Assembly: GCA_964393035.1 (NCBI GenBank)
Contig: CAYMRX010000009.1
Span: forward strand, 1 to 64,000
Source: Tabrizicola_A sp964393035
GTDB taxonomy: Bacteria; Pseudomonadota; Alphaproteobacteria; Rhodobacterales; Rhodobacteraceae
DNA: 64,000 nt
Reading direction: 5' to 3'
The notes beneath the pieces were generated by a model, which worked only from the letters and a program-made list of their open reading frames with translations, was not told where the DNA came from and did not search any database. Both the position numbers and the translations under genes were made by a program. Below are positions 7,847-15,604 of this stretch, piece after piece (position 1 is the first letter of the stretch; each line of letters begins with the position of its first letter).

Positions 7847-9838
7847 ATGCAACGCATTGCACTGCTGCTTCCTCTTGGCCTTACGTCCGGCTTGCTGGTC
7901 GGCCTCATCGCCGGGGGCCTTGTTCTGAACCTCATCCTTGGCCGCGATCCGAACGCAACCGGCATCTTTGTCCTGATCGCCGAGTTCCCCGGTTTTGCCC
8001 GGCTGACCTCCGTGCCTTGGGTCCTGCCCTGGCAGATCGTCGGCGCATCAACGGTGCTCTTCACGATTGCGGCGGTCGCCCTGACCTTCCGCCAGCAGCT
8101 CACCGAATACGGTCAAGCCAAGTTCCAGGCGCGCGCGGAGATGAAGACAAATGGCCTCCTGCAGCCCTTGGGCGCAGGTATGGTCTTCGGCAAGCTCGGG
8201 GCACCGACAAAGACGGCACCCTACGTCAGCGCCACCTTCCAGAAATTCCCGCATTGCCTTGTCGTGGCGCCCACCCGCGCCGGTAAGGGCGTGGGCTATG
8301 TCATCCCGAACACCCTTCTCTTCAACGGCAGCATCGTCGTTCTCGACGTGAAGGGTGAGATTTTCGAGGCAACCTCCCGGCATCGACAGGGCGAGGGTGA
8401 CGCGGTCTATCGCTTCTCACCATTCGATTTTGAACATCCGACCCATCGCTACAACCCGCTTGAGCGTGTTGCCCGGATTGAAAACTATGAGCAACGCTAC
8501 ACCGAACTGGCCAAGATCTCGGACTACTTCTTGACGGTTTCCGACAAAGGGACGGCTGGCGACTTCCTGACCGAGGGGCGCGAACTCTTCGTGGCCGCTG
8601 GCCTGCTAGCGATTGAGCGCGGCAAGCCGACCATCGGCGAGATCAGCCGCATCCTCTTTGGCCGGGGTGCTACCCAGGAGGTTTACGGCGAGCATGCCGA
8701 GGAGGTGAAACATCCCAATGCTGCCCAAACCTTCCGCAAGTTCGCGGGCTATTCCGACCGGACCTTGTCCTCCCACGCGTCTGTTCTGGGCGGCGCGGGC
8801 ATGACCCTTTGGAACAACCCGGCCGTGGATCGCGCCACCTCCGGCAATGACTTTTCTTTCGCCGACCTGCGCAAGCGGCCGATGTCGATCTATGTCGTCG
8901 TCAACGCCGATGACATTCGCACCCTGTCGCCACTGGTGCGCCTCTTCTTTGGCGAGCTGATCGCCACCATGCGCTCCACCCTCCCCGACCCGAAGTCCGA
9001 GCCCTGGCCTGTCATGGTCATGCTCGATGAATTCGACCAGTTGGGGCCGATGCCTATCGTCGAGCAGGCGCTAAAGCAGCTCGCTGGTCATGGTGCGCGG
9101 GTGTCCATCATCACCCAGTCGATCCCAGGCCTCGACAATATCTATGGTGAAAACGTCCGCCTATCGCTCGAGTCCGCCGCCGGCATGAAGCTTTACCTCG
9201 CCGCCAACGACAAGAAGACGGCGGGGGAGATTTCTGACGCTCTGGGCAAGACGACCAAGCTTTCCGTGTCGGACAGTGTGTCAAGGGATCGGGATTTCAT
9301 GCAGCGGCGGTCGGTCAGTCGGCGGATGGAAGAGCGGCCACTCCTGACGCCGGACGAGGTGCGGCGGTTGAACCCGGATCAAGCCATCCTCATCCCGGAA
9401 CGGCAGAACCCGCTGTTGGTCCACCGGATCGTCTACTTCCAGGACCCGACCTTCAAGAAGCTGTTCGAGGCGCAAAAGGGGGCCCTGCCCTATCCGCCCA
9501 AAGAAGCCGCGGACGTGCAGGTGCTGACACAACGGATGGAGGCGTTGGAGCGGCGAATGGCCGAACGCATGGTGGTGGATTTTGTGCGGCCTGAGAAGGC
9601 AAAGGCTGAGGCCCCGGTGGAGCCTGAGCCGAAGCTGGCGGCCGAGATTGTGGCGCGGGCAGACATTATGCCAGAGGTCGAACTGGCAGCAGTCGATCCT
9701 GAGGTGTTCGTCACGGTGAAACAGGCCGAAGCCATCGCAGAGCGCGAGGTTGATCTCGCAGCCTTAAAGCCACCGATCACGATCTCGGTCTCACGGATGA
9801 GCAAGTTTACCGAAAGGCTCACGTGCTCTGAGCTTTAG
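7847..9838 (+). CDS. virD4: Type IV coupling protein VirD4
   Basis: A 663-aa coupling ATPase that brings the relaxase-DNA complex to the secretion channel. Two N-terminal membrane helices (about residues 5-30 and 55-80) anchor it. The Walker A motif PTRAGKGVG is at about residues 142-150 and Walker B is in the segment VMVMLDEFDQLG. A C-terminal tail of about 120 residues rich in Ala, Glu and Pro extends beyond the usual VirD4 end and may bind cargo. ATG 7847 is chosen over TTG 7841 because GGAG lies at a good distance. It is the last gene of the T4SS operon. Confidence 0.95.
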   Translation: MQRIALLLPLGLTSGLLVGLIAGGLVLNLILGRDPNATGIFVLIAEFPGFARLTSVPWVLPWQIVGASTVLFTIAAVALTFRQQLTEYGQAKFQARAEMKTNGLLQPLGAGMVFGKLGAPTKTAPYVSATFQKFPHCLVVAPTRAGKGVGYVIPNTLLFNGSIVVLDVKGEIFEATSRHRQGEGDAVYRFSPFDFEHPTHRYNPLERVARIENYEQRYTELAKISDYFLTVSDKGTAGDFLTEGRELFVAAGLLAIERGKPTIGEISRILFGRGATQEVYGEHAEEVKHPNAAQTFRKFAGYSDRTLSSHASVLGGAGMTLWNNPAVDRATSGNDFSFADLRKRPMSIYVVVNADDIRTLSPLVRLFFGELIATMRSTLPDPKSEPWPVMVMLDEFDQLGPMPIVEQALKQLAGHGARVSIITQSIPGLDNIYGENVRLSLESAAGMKLYLAANDKKTAGEISDALGKTTKLSVSDSVSRDRDFMQRRSVSRRMEERPLLTPDEVRRLNPDQAILIPERQNPLLVHRIVYFQDPTFKKLFEAQKGALPYPPKEAADVQVLTQRMEALERRMAERMVVDFVRPEKAKAEAPVEPEPKLAAEIVARADIMPEVELAAVDPEVFVTVKQAEAIAEREVDLAALKPPITISVSRMSKFTERLTCSEL

Positions 9839-10145
9839 CGTCATCTGGGGATCAACTCCGGCCTAATTCGCGTTCTTGAGTTGGCTGTTGGACTTACGAA
9901 TGCAGGCATTTTCCAGCTTCGCAGGCGATGGTTTTCGATGAAACACTAGACCAAAAGGCGGCAACAATCCCGGACAGGAACACGACCATCGCCACGCTTG
10001 AAATGTGCGTCCTAATACCCCTGATAATCCACAACAAACCACCGCTCTAGCGTTGTCAGACGAAGATCCTACCCATAAGATGCAACCAACACGGTAATTG
10101 CCCGCATCTGCCCGGCTTTATCAGGCATTGAACCACGGGGCCGCC
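9839..10145 (+). other. Intergenic region without a recognised gene
   Basis: About 300 bases between virD4 and hsdM. No plausible coding frame, RNA gene or strong hairpin terminator was seen. It marks the boundary between the transfer operon and the restriction-modification operon and should hold the hsdM promoter, but no convincing -35/-10 pair was identified. Confidence 0.5.
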
Positions 10146-11675
10146 ATGACCAAGCAAATCGAGAAAACCCTCTTCGCCGCCGCAGACAAGATGCGCGGCA
10201 AGATGGATCCGGGAGAATACAAATACGTCGCCCTTGGCCTTCTGTTCCTGCGCTATGTCTCGGCCGCCTATGAAGCCAAGCGCGCCGAGTTCCTTGCCGA
10301 TGACATGGCCGATGCCGACGACCCCGAGGAATACGCCGCCGAGAACGTCTTCTGGGTGCCCGACACGGCCCGCTGGGATCACCTCGCCGCCAATGCCAAG
10401 GCCGCCGATATCGGCGTGCAAGTCGATGATGCCATGCGCGAGATTGAGCGGGTCAATGACAGCCTGAAGGACGCGCTGCCCAAGGTCTACGGCCGTGCCG
10501 AACTCAGCCGCGATATCGTCGCGGGCCTGATCGAGCTGTTTACCAACGACCTGACCCTATCCGGCAGCGCGCAGGATTTTGATCTGATCGGCCGCGTCTA
10601 CGAATATTTCATCGGCGAATTCGCCTCCAACGAAGGCAAGCGCGGCGGCGAATTCTACACCCCGAAATCCATTGTCTCCGTCCTTGTCGAAATGCTGGAA
10701 CCCACCTCGGGCCGCGTCTATGACCCCTGCTGCGGAACGGGGGGCTTTTTCGTCCAATCGGAAAAGTTCATCCACGCCCACCGGGGCCGCGTCGATGACA
10801 TCGCGGTCTACGGTCAGGAATCCAACCCCACCACCTACAAACTCGCCCGCATCAACCTTGCCATGCGCCGCATCTTCGGCAACATCGCGTGGAACCACGA
10901 AGGCACGCTCGTGCGCGATGCCTTCCCCGATGAACGCTTTGAATTCATCCTTGCCAATCCCCCCTTCAACGTCTCGGAGTGGGAGGGCGAGCGCCTGCGC
11001 GAGGATAACCGCTGGCGCTTTGGCGCGCCCCCGGTGGGCAACGCCAACTTCGCTTGGCTCTCGCACATCCACCACCACCTGTCCGCCAACGGCATTGCGG
11101 GCGTGGTGCTGGCCAACGGGTCGATGTCATCCATGCAATCGGGCGAAGGCGACATTCGCCGCGCGATGATCCAGAATGGCGCAGTGGATGCCATGGTCGC
11201 CCTGCCGACGCAGCTGTTCTTTGGCACCCAGATTCCGGCCTGCCTGTGGATCTTGGCCAAGGATAAATCCAACGGCCACGCGGCAGGCCGCACCCTGCGC
11301 GACCGTCGGGGTGAGGTGCTGTTTATCGACGCCCGCAAGATGGGCGCGCTGGTGTCCGGGTCGCGCAAGCAAAAGGAACTGTCGGCGGACGAGATCGCCC
11401 GTATCGCCGGCACCTATCACGCCTGGCGCGGCGAGACACCGGAGGCCCCCTATACCGATCAGGCCGGTTTCTGCGCCGCCGTGCCGGTGGCCGAGATCGA
11501 GCGGCACAATTTCGTCCTCACCCCCGGCCGCTATGTTGGCGCGGGCGCGGTCGAGGATGACGGCGAGGTGTTCGAGGAAAAGTTCACCCGTCTGATGGCC
11601 GATCTGCGCGGGCATTTCGCCGACGGGCGGCGACTGGAGGCGGAGATCGAGGCGCGGCTGGGGGCTTTGGAATGA
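10146..11675 (+). CDS. hsdM: Type I restriction-modification DNA methyltransferase subunit HsdM
   Basis: A 509-aa N6-adenine methyltransferase. The N-terminal helical HsdM domain (KIEKTLFAAADKMR-like start, FLRYVSAAYEAKR) is followed by the catalytic domain, with SAM motif I DPCCGTGGFF at about residues 193-202 and the catalytic NPPF at about 271-274. With HsdS it forms the modification enzyme, and with HsdR the restriction complex. ATG 10146 is preferred because the family begins here; an earlier in-frame ATG at 10098 would add sixteen residues without family character. The stop overlaps hsdS by four bases. Confidence 0.95.
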   Translation: MTKQIEKTLFAAADKMRGKMDPGEYKYVALGLLFLRYVSAAYEAKRAEFLADDMADADDPEEYAAENVFWVPDTARWDHLAANAKAADIGVQVDDAMREIERVNDSLKDALPKVYGRAELSRDIVAGLIELFTNDLTLSGSAQDFDLIGRVYEYFIGEFASNEGKRGGEFYTPKSIVSVLVEMLEPTSGRVYDPCCGTGGFFVQSEKFIHAHRGRVDDIAVYGQESNPTTYKLARINLAMRRIFGNIAWNHEGTLVRDAFPDERFEFILANPPFNVSEWEGERLREDNRWRFGAPPVGNANFAWLSHIHHHLSANGIAGVVLANGSMSSMQSGEGDIRRAMIQNGAVDAMVALPTQLFFGTQIPACLWILAKDKSNGHAAGRTLRDRRGEVLFIDARKMGALVSGSRKQKELSADEIARIAGTYHAWRGETPEAPYTDQAGFCAAVPVAEIERHNFVLTPGRYVGAGAVEDDGEVFEEKFTRLMADLRGHFADGRRLEAEIEARLGALE

Positions 11676-13057
11676 GCCGGAAAGTCGGCGGACGCGAGGC
11701 TACGAACGGGATCATTCCCGGCGACATCTGCATCAGTGTCGGCAACCCTGCCACGCCCACACCTGATGGCTGGGCATGGAAGCCACTTTCAGAACTCGCA
11801 CGTTTGGAGTCCGGACATACACCCAGCCGCCGAAAACCCGAATACTGGGGCGGATCGGTGAGTTGGATCGGCATCAAGGACGCAACCGGAAATCATGGCC
11901 GCGTGCTTCATGAAACTATTCAACATACGAATGATCTGGGGATCGCAAACTCCGCCGCTCGTATTCTTCCTACAAACACAGTGTGTCTGTCCCGAACCGC
12001 ATCTGTCGGATATGTGGTCGTCATGGGACGTCCTATGGCGACCAGTCAGGATTTTGCAAACTGGGTCTGCGGTGAAAAGCTCGACCACAACTATCTAAAA
12101 TACGCGCTGCTTGCCGACAATGACGCCCTGAACCGGTTCTCGTATGGATCGACGCATCAGACAATCTACTACCCTGAGTTAAAGGCGTTTCATATCTGCG
12201 CGCCTGACCTCCCCGAACAACGCGAGATCGCGGCGATCCTTGGGGCTTTGGATGACAAGATCGAGGTGAACCGCAAGGCGAGTGCCACACTCGAGGCGAT
12301 GGCGCGGGCGCTGTATCGGTCTTGGTTCGTGGATTTTGACCCGGTCTGGGCCAAACTCGAAAACCGCCCCCCCGCCCACATGCCCCCCCAAACCGCCGCC
12401 CTCTTCCCCGACAGCTTCGATGATGAGGGCCTGCCGCTGGGGTGGGAACTGACCACTATTGGGGAAGTCGCCGACATCGTGGGCGGCGGAACGCCATCGA
12501 CCAAGCAAGCCGAGTTCTGGGACGATGGGCATCACTTATGGGCCACGCCGAAGGACTTGTCGAACATCCAAGGCCCGGTTCTTCTGAACACTGAGCGCCG
12601 CATCACCGATCTGGGCCTCGCCAAGATTTCATCTGGTTTGCTTCCGGCAGGTTCGCTTCTTTTGTCATCGCGAGCGCCAATCGGTTATCTTGTGATTGCG
12701 CAACGCCCCGTCGCAATCAATCAAGGCTTCATCGGTATTCGAGAAACCAGCACAGTTTCAGGCATAGAGGCCTATCATTGGTGCGTTGAAAACATGGAGT
12801 TGATCCATGCCAACGCCAACGGCTCGACCTTTCAGGAGATCGCGAAGAAAAACTTCCGGCCGTTGCCCTATGTCTTGGCCCCTGAACCTGTCCGGCAAGC
12901 GTTCAACGACCAAGCGGGCAGCTACTTCGCCCGCATAGCCACCTTTAGCGAAGAAAACCAAACCCTCGCCACCCTGCGCGACAGCCTTTTGCCCCGCCTG
13001 ATGTCGGGCGAGCTGCGCGTGGGTGACGCGCGGGCGCAGGTGGAGGAGGTTGCCTAA
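11672..13057 (+). CDS. hsdS: Type I restriction-modification specificity subunit HsdS
   Basis: A 461-aa specificity subunit with two target-recognition domains. The first covers about residues 25-180 and the second about 245-415, each followed by a conserved helix (LPEQREIAAILGALDDKIE; the second near EENQTLATLRDSLLPRLMSG). The two domains read the two halves of a bipartite target. The 3' 24 codons are duplicated at 13595-13664, a sign of recombination at this end. It overlaps hsdM at its start and ORF 13057 at its stop, so the operon is translationally coupled. Confidence 0.95.
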   Translation: MSRKVGGREATNGIIPGDICISVGNPATPTPDGWAWKPLSELARLESGHTPSRRKPEYWGGSVSWIGIKDATGNHGRVLHETIQHTNDLGIANSAARILPTNTVCLSRTASVGYVVVMGRPMATSQDFANWVCGEKLDHNYLKYALLADNDALNRFSYGSTHQTIYYPELKAFHICAPDLPEQREIAAILGALDDKIEVNRKASATLEAMARALYRSWFVDFDPVWAKLENRPPAHMPPQTAALFPDSFDDEGLPLGWELTTIGEVADIVGGGTPSTKQAEFWDDGHHLWATPKDLSNIQGPVLLNTERRITDLGLAKISSGLLPAGSLLLSSRAPIGYLVIAQRPVAINQGFIGIRETSTVSGIEAYHWCVENMELIHANANGSTFQEIAKKNFRPLPYVLAPEPVRQAFNDQAGSYFARIATFSEENQTLATLRDSLLPRLMSGELRVGDARAQVEEVA

Positions 13058-13512
13058 TGGTGCGGCCTTACACAGTGTATGAACCTTTTTTCAACAGCGA
13101 AGCCTCGGCCGAAGTTGATTACTTTGACCCGATCCAGGCCTTTGCAAAGAAGCGCTATGTCCGGCTTGCTGGGCGCGTCATATCCCAGCTGCAACGCCTG
13201 CCACGTTCGGGGATATTCGCAAGCGAAACCCGAGGCATGAAGTCGATCTGGGATGAGTGGTGCTGGTATCAGGCGCAATTCGACAATGACTGCGGCATGC
13301 TATCAAGTGCCATGGAAGACACCTTATTGTCGCTGATCCTTGCTGTCGTGCAAGAAGTGGAACCGGATGAGGCCGTTTTGCTGACCTGTGCCGCAGCCGA
13401 AGAACAAGACGGCATGCCGTATCGGTCCGACGACGTGATGGCTGCCGTTCTGCGTGACATGGTGACAGAGGCCGCTGGCATGCGCAGTGTTTCCCGATTT
13501 GAGGTATATTGA
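13057..13512 (+). CDS. Hypothetical cargo protein in the type I RM operon
   Basis: A 151-aa acidic protein whose ATG shares a base with the hsdS stop and whose stop shares a base with the next start. It contains several tryptophans and helices (SIWDEWCWYQAQFDND, then LLSLILAVVQEVEPDEAVLLT). No membrane segment, signal or catalytic motif is evident, and I do not recognise the family. Its position between hsdS and the chimeric scar suggests a passenger gene in a variable slot of the RM operon; a defence or regulatory role is only inferred from context. Confidence 0.65.
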   Translation: MVRPYTVYEPFFNSEASAEVDYFDPIQAFAKKRYVRLAGRVISQLQRLPRSGIFASETRGMKSIWDEWCWYQAQFDNDCGMLSSAMEDTLLSLILAVVQEVEPDEAVLLTCAAAEEQDGMPYRSDDVMAAVLRDMVTEAAGMRSVSRFEVY

Positions 13513-13664
13513 TGTTCCGAGTTGATCGCACCCAGAACCGCCTTTCCCGTCTTGTGCAAAAGCGGTTTTCCGATCTTGCCCCGCGCGACGGCGGCTTGCC
13601 CCGCCTGATGTCGGGCGAGTTGCGCGTGGATAACGCCCGGGCGCAGGTGGAGGAGGTCGCTTGA
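13512..13664 (+). pseudogene. Chimeric mini-ORF: 5' end of the DUF4268 gene fused to the 3' end of hsdS
   Basis: A 50-codon open frame. Codons 1-25 match the start of the DUF4268 gene at 14465 (MFRVDRTQNRLSRLVQ and beyond). Codons 26-50 match the end of hsdS (LPRLMSGELRV, then ARAQVEEVA and stop). The join falls in the sequence CCCTGCGCGA, which both parents share (the scar has one change). It is therefore a recombination product rather than an old gene. It keeps overlapping start and stop codons with both neighbours, so it may still be translated and may serve translational coupling. Confidence 0.85.
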
Positions 13665-14461
13665 TCATCAGATCACACCATCGCATCAAGCACTACCTAC
13701 GAGATGTTGCCGCTTGGGTCTGGCAGGAACAGGGCGATGCCCGGCACCACGGCCTGAAGTTGCAGGAAGAAACCATCACCGAAATACTTCTTCTTCGGTT
13801 GGCGCGCGAATGCGGACACATGGGCCTGAACATCAAGATGTTCAACCGGAGCGAGGAAGGCGGAAGCACGGCCACCGGGGCGGTCGGAAATGGCGCCGAC
13901 TGGGAATGGTTTGTAGACACGCCCCAGTGCCATGTCGGCTTTCGGGTGCAGGCCAAGGTTCTTTCGTCGGGATTGACCCCAGTGCGGCGGGCTTTGTCGA
14001 ATGGGAAATACGAAGGCCTTCATGACGACCGGCTGCAGACCGATGATCTGATCATCGCTGCGGCTACGGCCAAACTCAATCCCATCTACCTCTTTTACAA
14101 TCACGCATGGGTCTCAGATCTGGCGCTGTTTTCATCGACACATCACCCCTATCCGGTAAGGCCTGGGGACTGGGGCTGTTCCGTCGCGACAGCAAATTTC
14201 GTCAAACACACGCCGGGGAACAAGCTTTCGACTTTGATCCCCGGGATGCTTCCGTGGCACCGGTTTTTTGGTTGGGGTCGTGGATGTGTCAGCCAGCTTG
14301 CAATGGACGCTATGCCCGGGGATCAGGAATTCATACCGGAAAGCCCGCGGCCAGAGTGGTTAGGGTTGATGCAGGAAGGCGAAGAAGGCCTTAACGCTTA
14401 CTTGGTTGAAAACCGACTGCAAGGCGTTGCCCATCTCGATTTCACCGATTTTGAAGGTTGA
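13661..14461 (+). CDS. DUF6615-like protein, RM-operon cargo
   Basis: A 266-aa protein with a TTG start at 13661, overlapping the TGA of the chimeric ORF by four bases; no better ATG exists nearby. The N-terminus (LKLQEETITEILLLRLARE) and the central part (WEWFVDTPQCHVGFRVQAKVL) fit the DUF6615 family, and the GFRVQAK segment resembles the core of a PD-(D/E)XK-like nuclease with QAK as the variant acidic-lysine motif. That catalytic reading is inference. It occupies the same slot relative to hsdS-end and DUF4268-start as ORF 13057, as if it were an alternative cargo gene. Confidence 0.6.
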   Translation: MIIRSHHRIKHYLRDVAAWVWQEQGDARHHGLKLQEETITEILLLRLARECGHMGLNIKMFNRSEEGGSTATGAVGNGADWEWFVDTPQCHVGFRVQAKVLSSGLTPVRRALSNGKYEGLHDDRLQTDDLIIAAATAKLNPIYLFYNHAWVSDLALFSSTHHPYPVRPGDWGCSVATANFVKHTPGNKLSTLIPGMLPWHRFFGWGRGCVSQLAMDAMPGDQEFIPESPRPEWLGLMQEGEEGLNAYLVENRLQGVAHLDFTDFEG

Positions 14462-14464
14462 ATT

Positions 14465-15604
14465 ATGTTCCGCGTTGACCGCACCCAGAACCGCCTATCT
14501 CGTCTTGTGCAAAGGCGGTTTTCCGATCTTGCCCTGCGCGAGCGGGACCATTTGCAGGAATGGCTGGCGAACCAGCCCGACGCCTTGGGGGAAGAGCTGC
14601 TTATCATCCAGAAGGAGTTCGACGGCTTCGATGAAACCCGCGAACGGTTGGACCTGCTGGCGCTGGACAAGGACGGCAACCTTGTCGTCATTGAAAACAA
14701 GCTGGACGATTCCGGGCGGGATGTGACGTGGCAGGCGCTGAAATACACCGCCTATGTCTCTAGTCTGACCAAGACCCAGATTGTTGATATCTATCAGCAA
14801 TACCTTGACCGGTTCTGCGGGGGCGGCAATGCGGTGGCGCGTCTGTGCGAATTCATGGGGGTGGAGGATCTGGGCGAGATCATCCTGAACCCCGGCAACG
14901 ACCAGCGCATCGTGTTCATCGCGGCCAATTTTCGGCGCGAAGTGACCGCGACCGTGCTGTGGCTGCTAAGCCGTGGCATCCGGACGCAATGCTTCAAGGT
15001 CACGCCCTTCATGCTGGGGGATGAGCTGATCATCGACATTCAGCAGATCATCCCCACGCCCGAGGCCGCCGATTTCATGATCAGCATGTCCAACAAGGAC
15101 GGCGAGGAAAAGGTCACACAAGACACCCAGAAGCACCGCCACAAGCTGCGCCAAGCCTTCTGGGAGCAAGCCCTGACCCAGCTGCGCGCCGATGGCGTGA
15201 CGCTTTTTCAAAACATCAGCCCGACCAAGGATCACTGGTTAAGCGCGGGTTCGGGGGTGTCATCCTGTCCGTTCCAGATGATTTTCTCGCGCGATGAGGC
15301 GCGAGTTGAAATATCGTTGCAACGCTCTGATGCGGCAGAAAACAAGTGGCTTTTCGACCGGCTCCATGCAGAGAGTTCCGCGATAGAGGTCAAATTCGGT
15401 TTCCCGCTGGACTGGCGGCGAATGGACGACAAGAAGGCCAGCAGGATCATCTACTCGCAGCCGTTCGATGGATATGATCGTGAGACATGGCCGCAGATGA
15501 TTGGTTGGTTGTCGGCCCATATCCGGAAGTTGGAAGAGGCCTTCCGTGAACCCCTTGCACGGCTAAACCGCCAGATCCGGACGCAGGAAGAGGAAGGTAT
15601 CTGA
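14465..15604 (+). CDS. DUF4268 protein with PD-(D/E)XK nuclease-like N-terminus
   Basis: A 379-aa protein. The N-terminal half carries a nuclease-fold signature: acidic residue D63 in RLDLLALD, then E77 and K79 in VVIENK, the D...ExK pattern of this superfamily. The C-terminal half (about residues 215-370) matches the DUF4268 domain, ending in the helix AHIRKLEEAFREPL. Such genes often accompany type I RM loci. The stop shares a base with the hsdR start. The first 25 codons are duplicated in the scar at 13512. A role as an additional nuclease of the defence operon is likely but unproven. Confidence 0.8.
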   Translation: MFRVDRTQNRLSRLVQRRFSDLALRERDHLQEWLANQPDALGEELLIIQKEFDGFDETRERLDLLALDKDGNLVVIENKLDDSGRDVTWQALKYTAYVSSLTKTQIVDIYQQYLDRFCGGGNAVARLCEFMGVEDLGEIILNPGNDQRIVFIAANFRREVTATVLWLLSRGIRTQCFKVTPFMLGDELIIDIQQIIPTPEAADFMISMSNKDGEEKVTQDTQKHRHKLRQAFWEQALTQLRADGVTLFQNISPTKDHWLSAGSGVSSCPFQMIFSRDEARVEISLQRSDAAENKWLFDRLHAESSAIEVKFGFPLDWRRMDDKKASRIIYSQPFDGYDRETWPQMIGWLSAHIRKLEEAFREPLARLNRQIRTQEEEGI

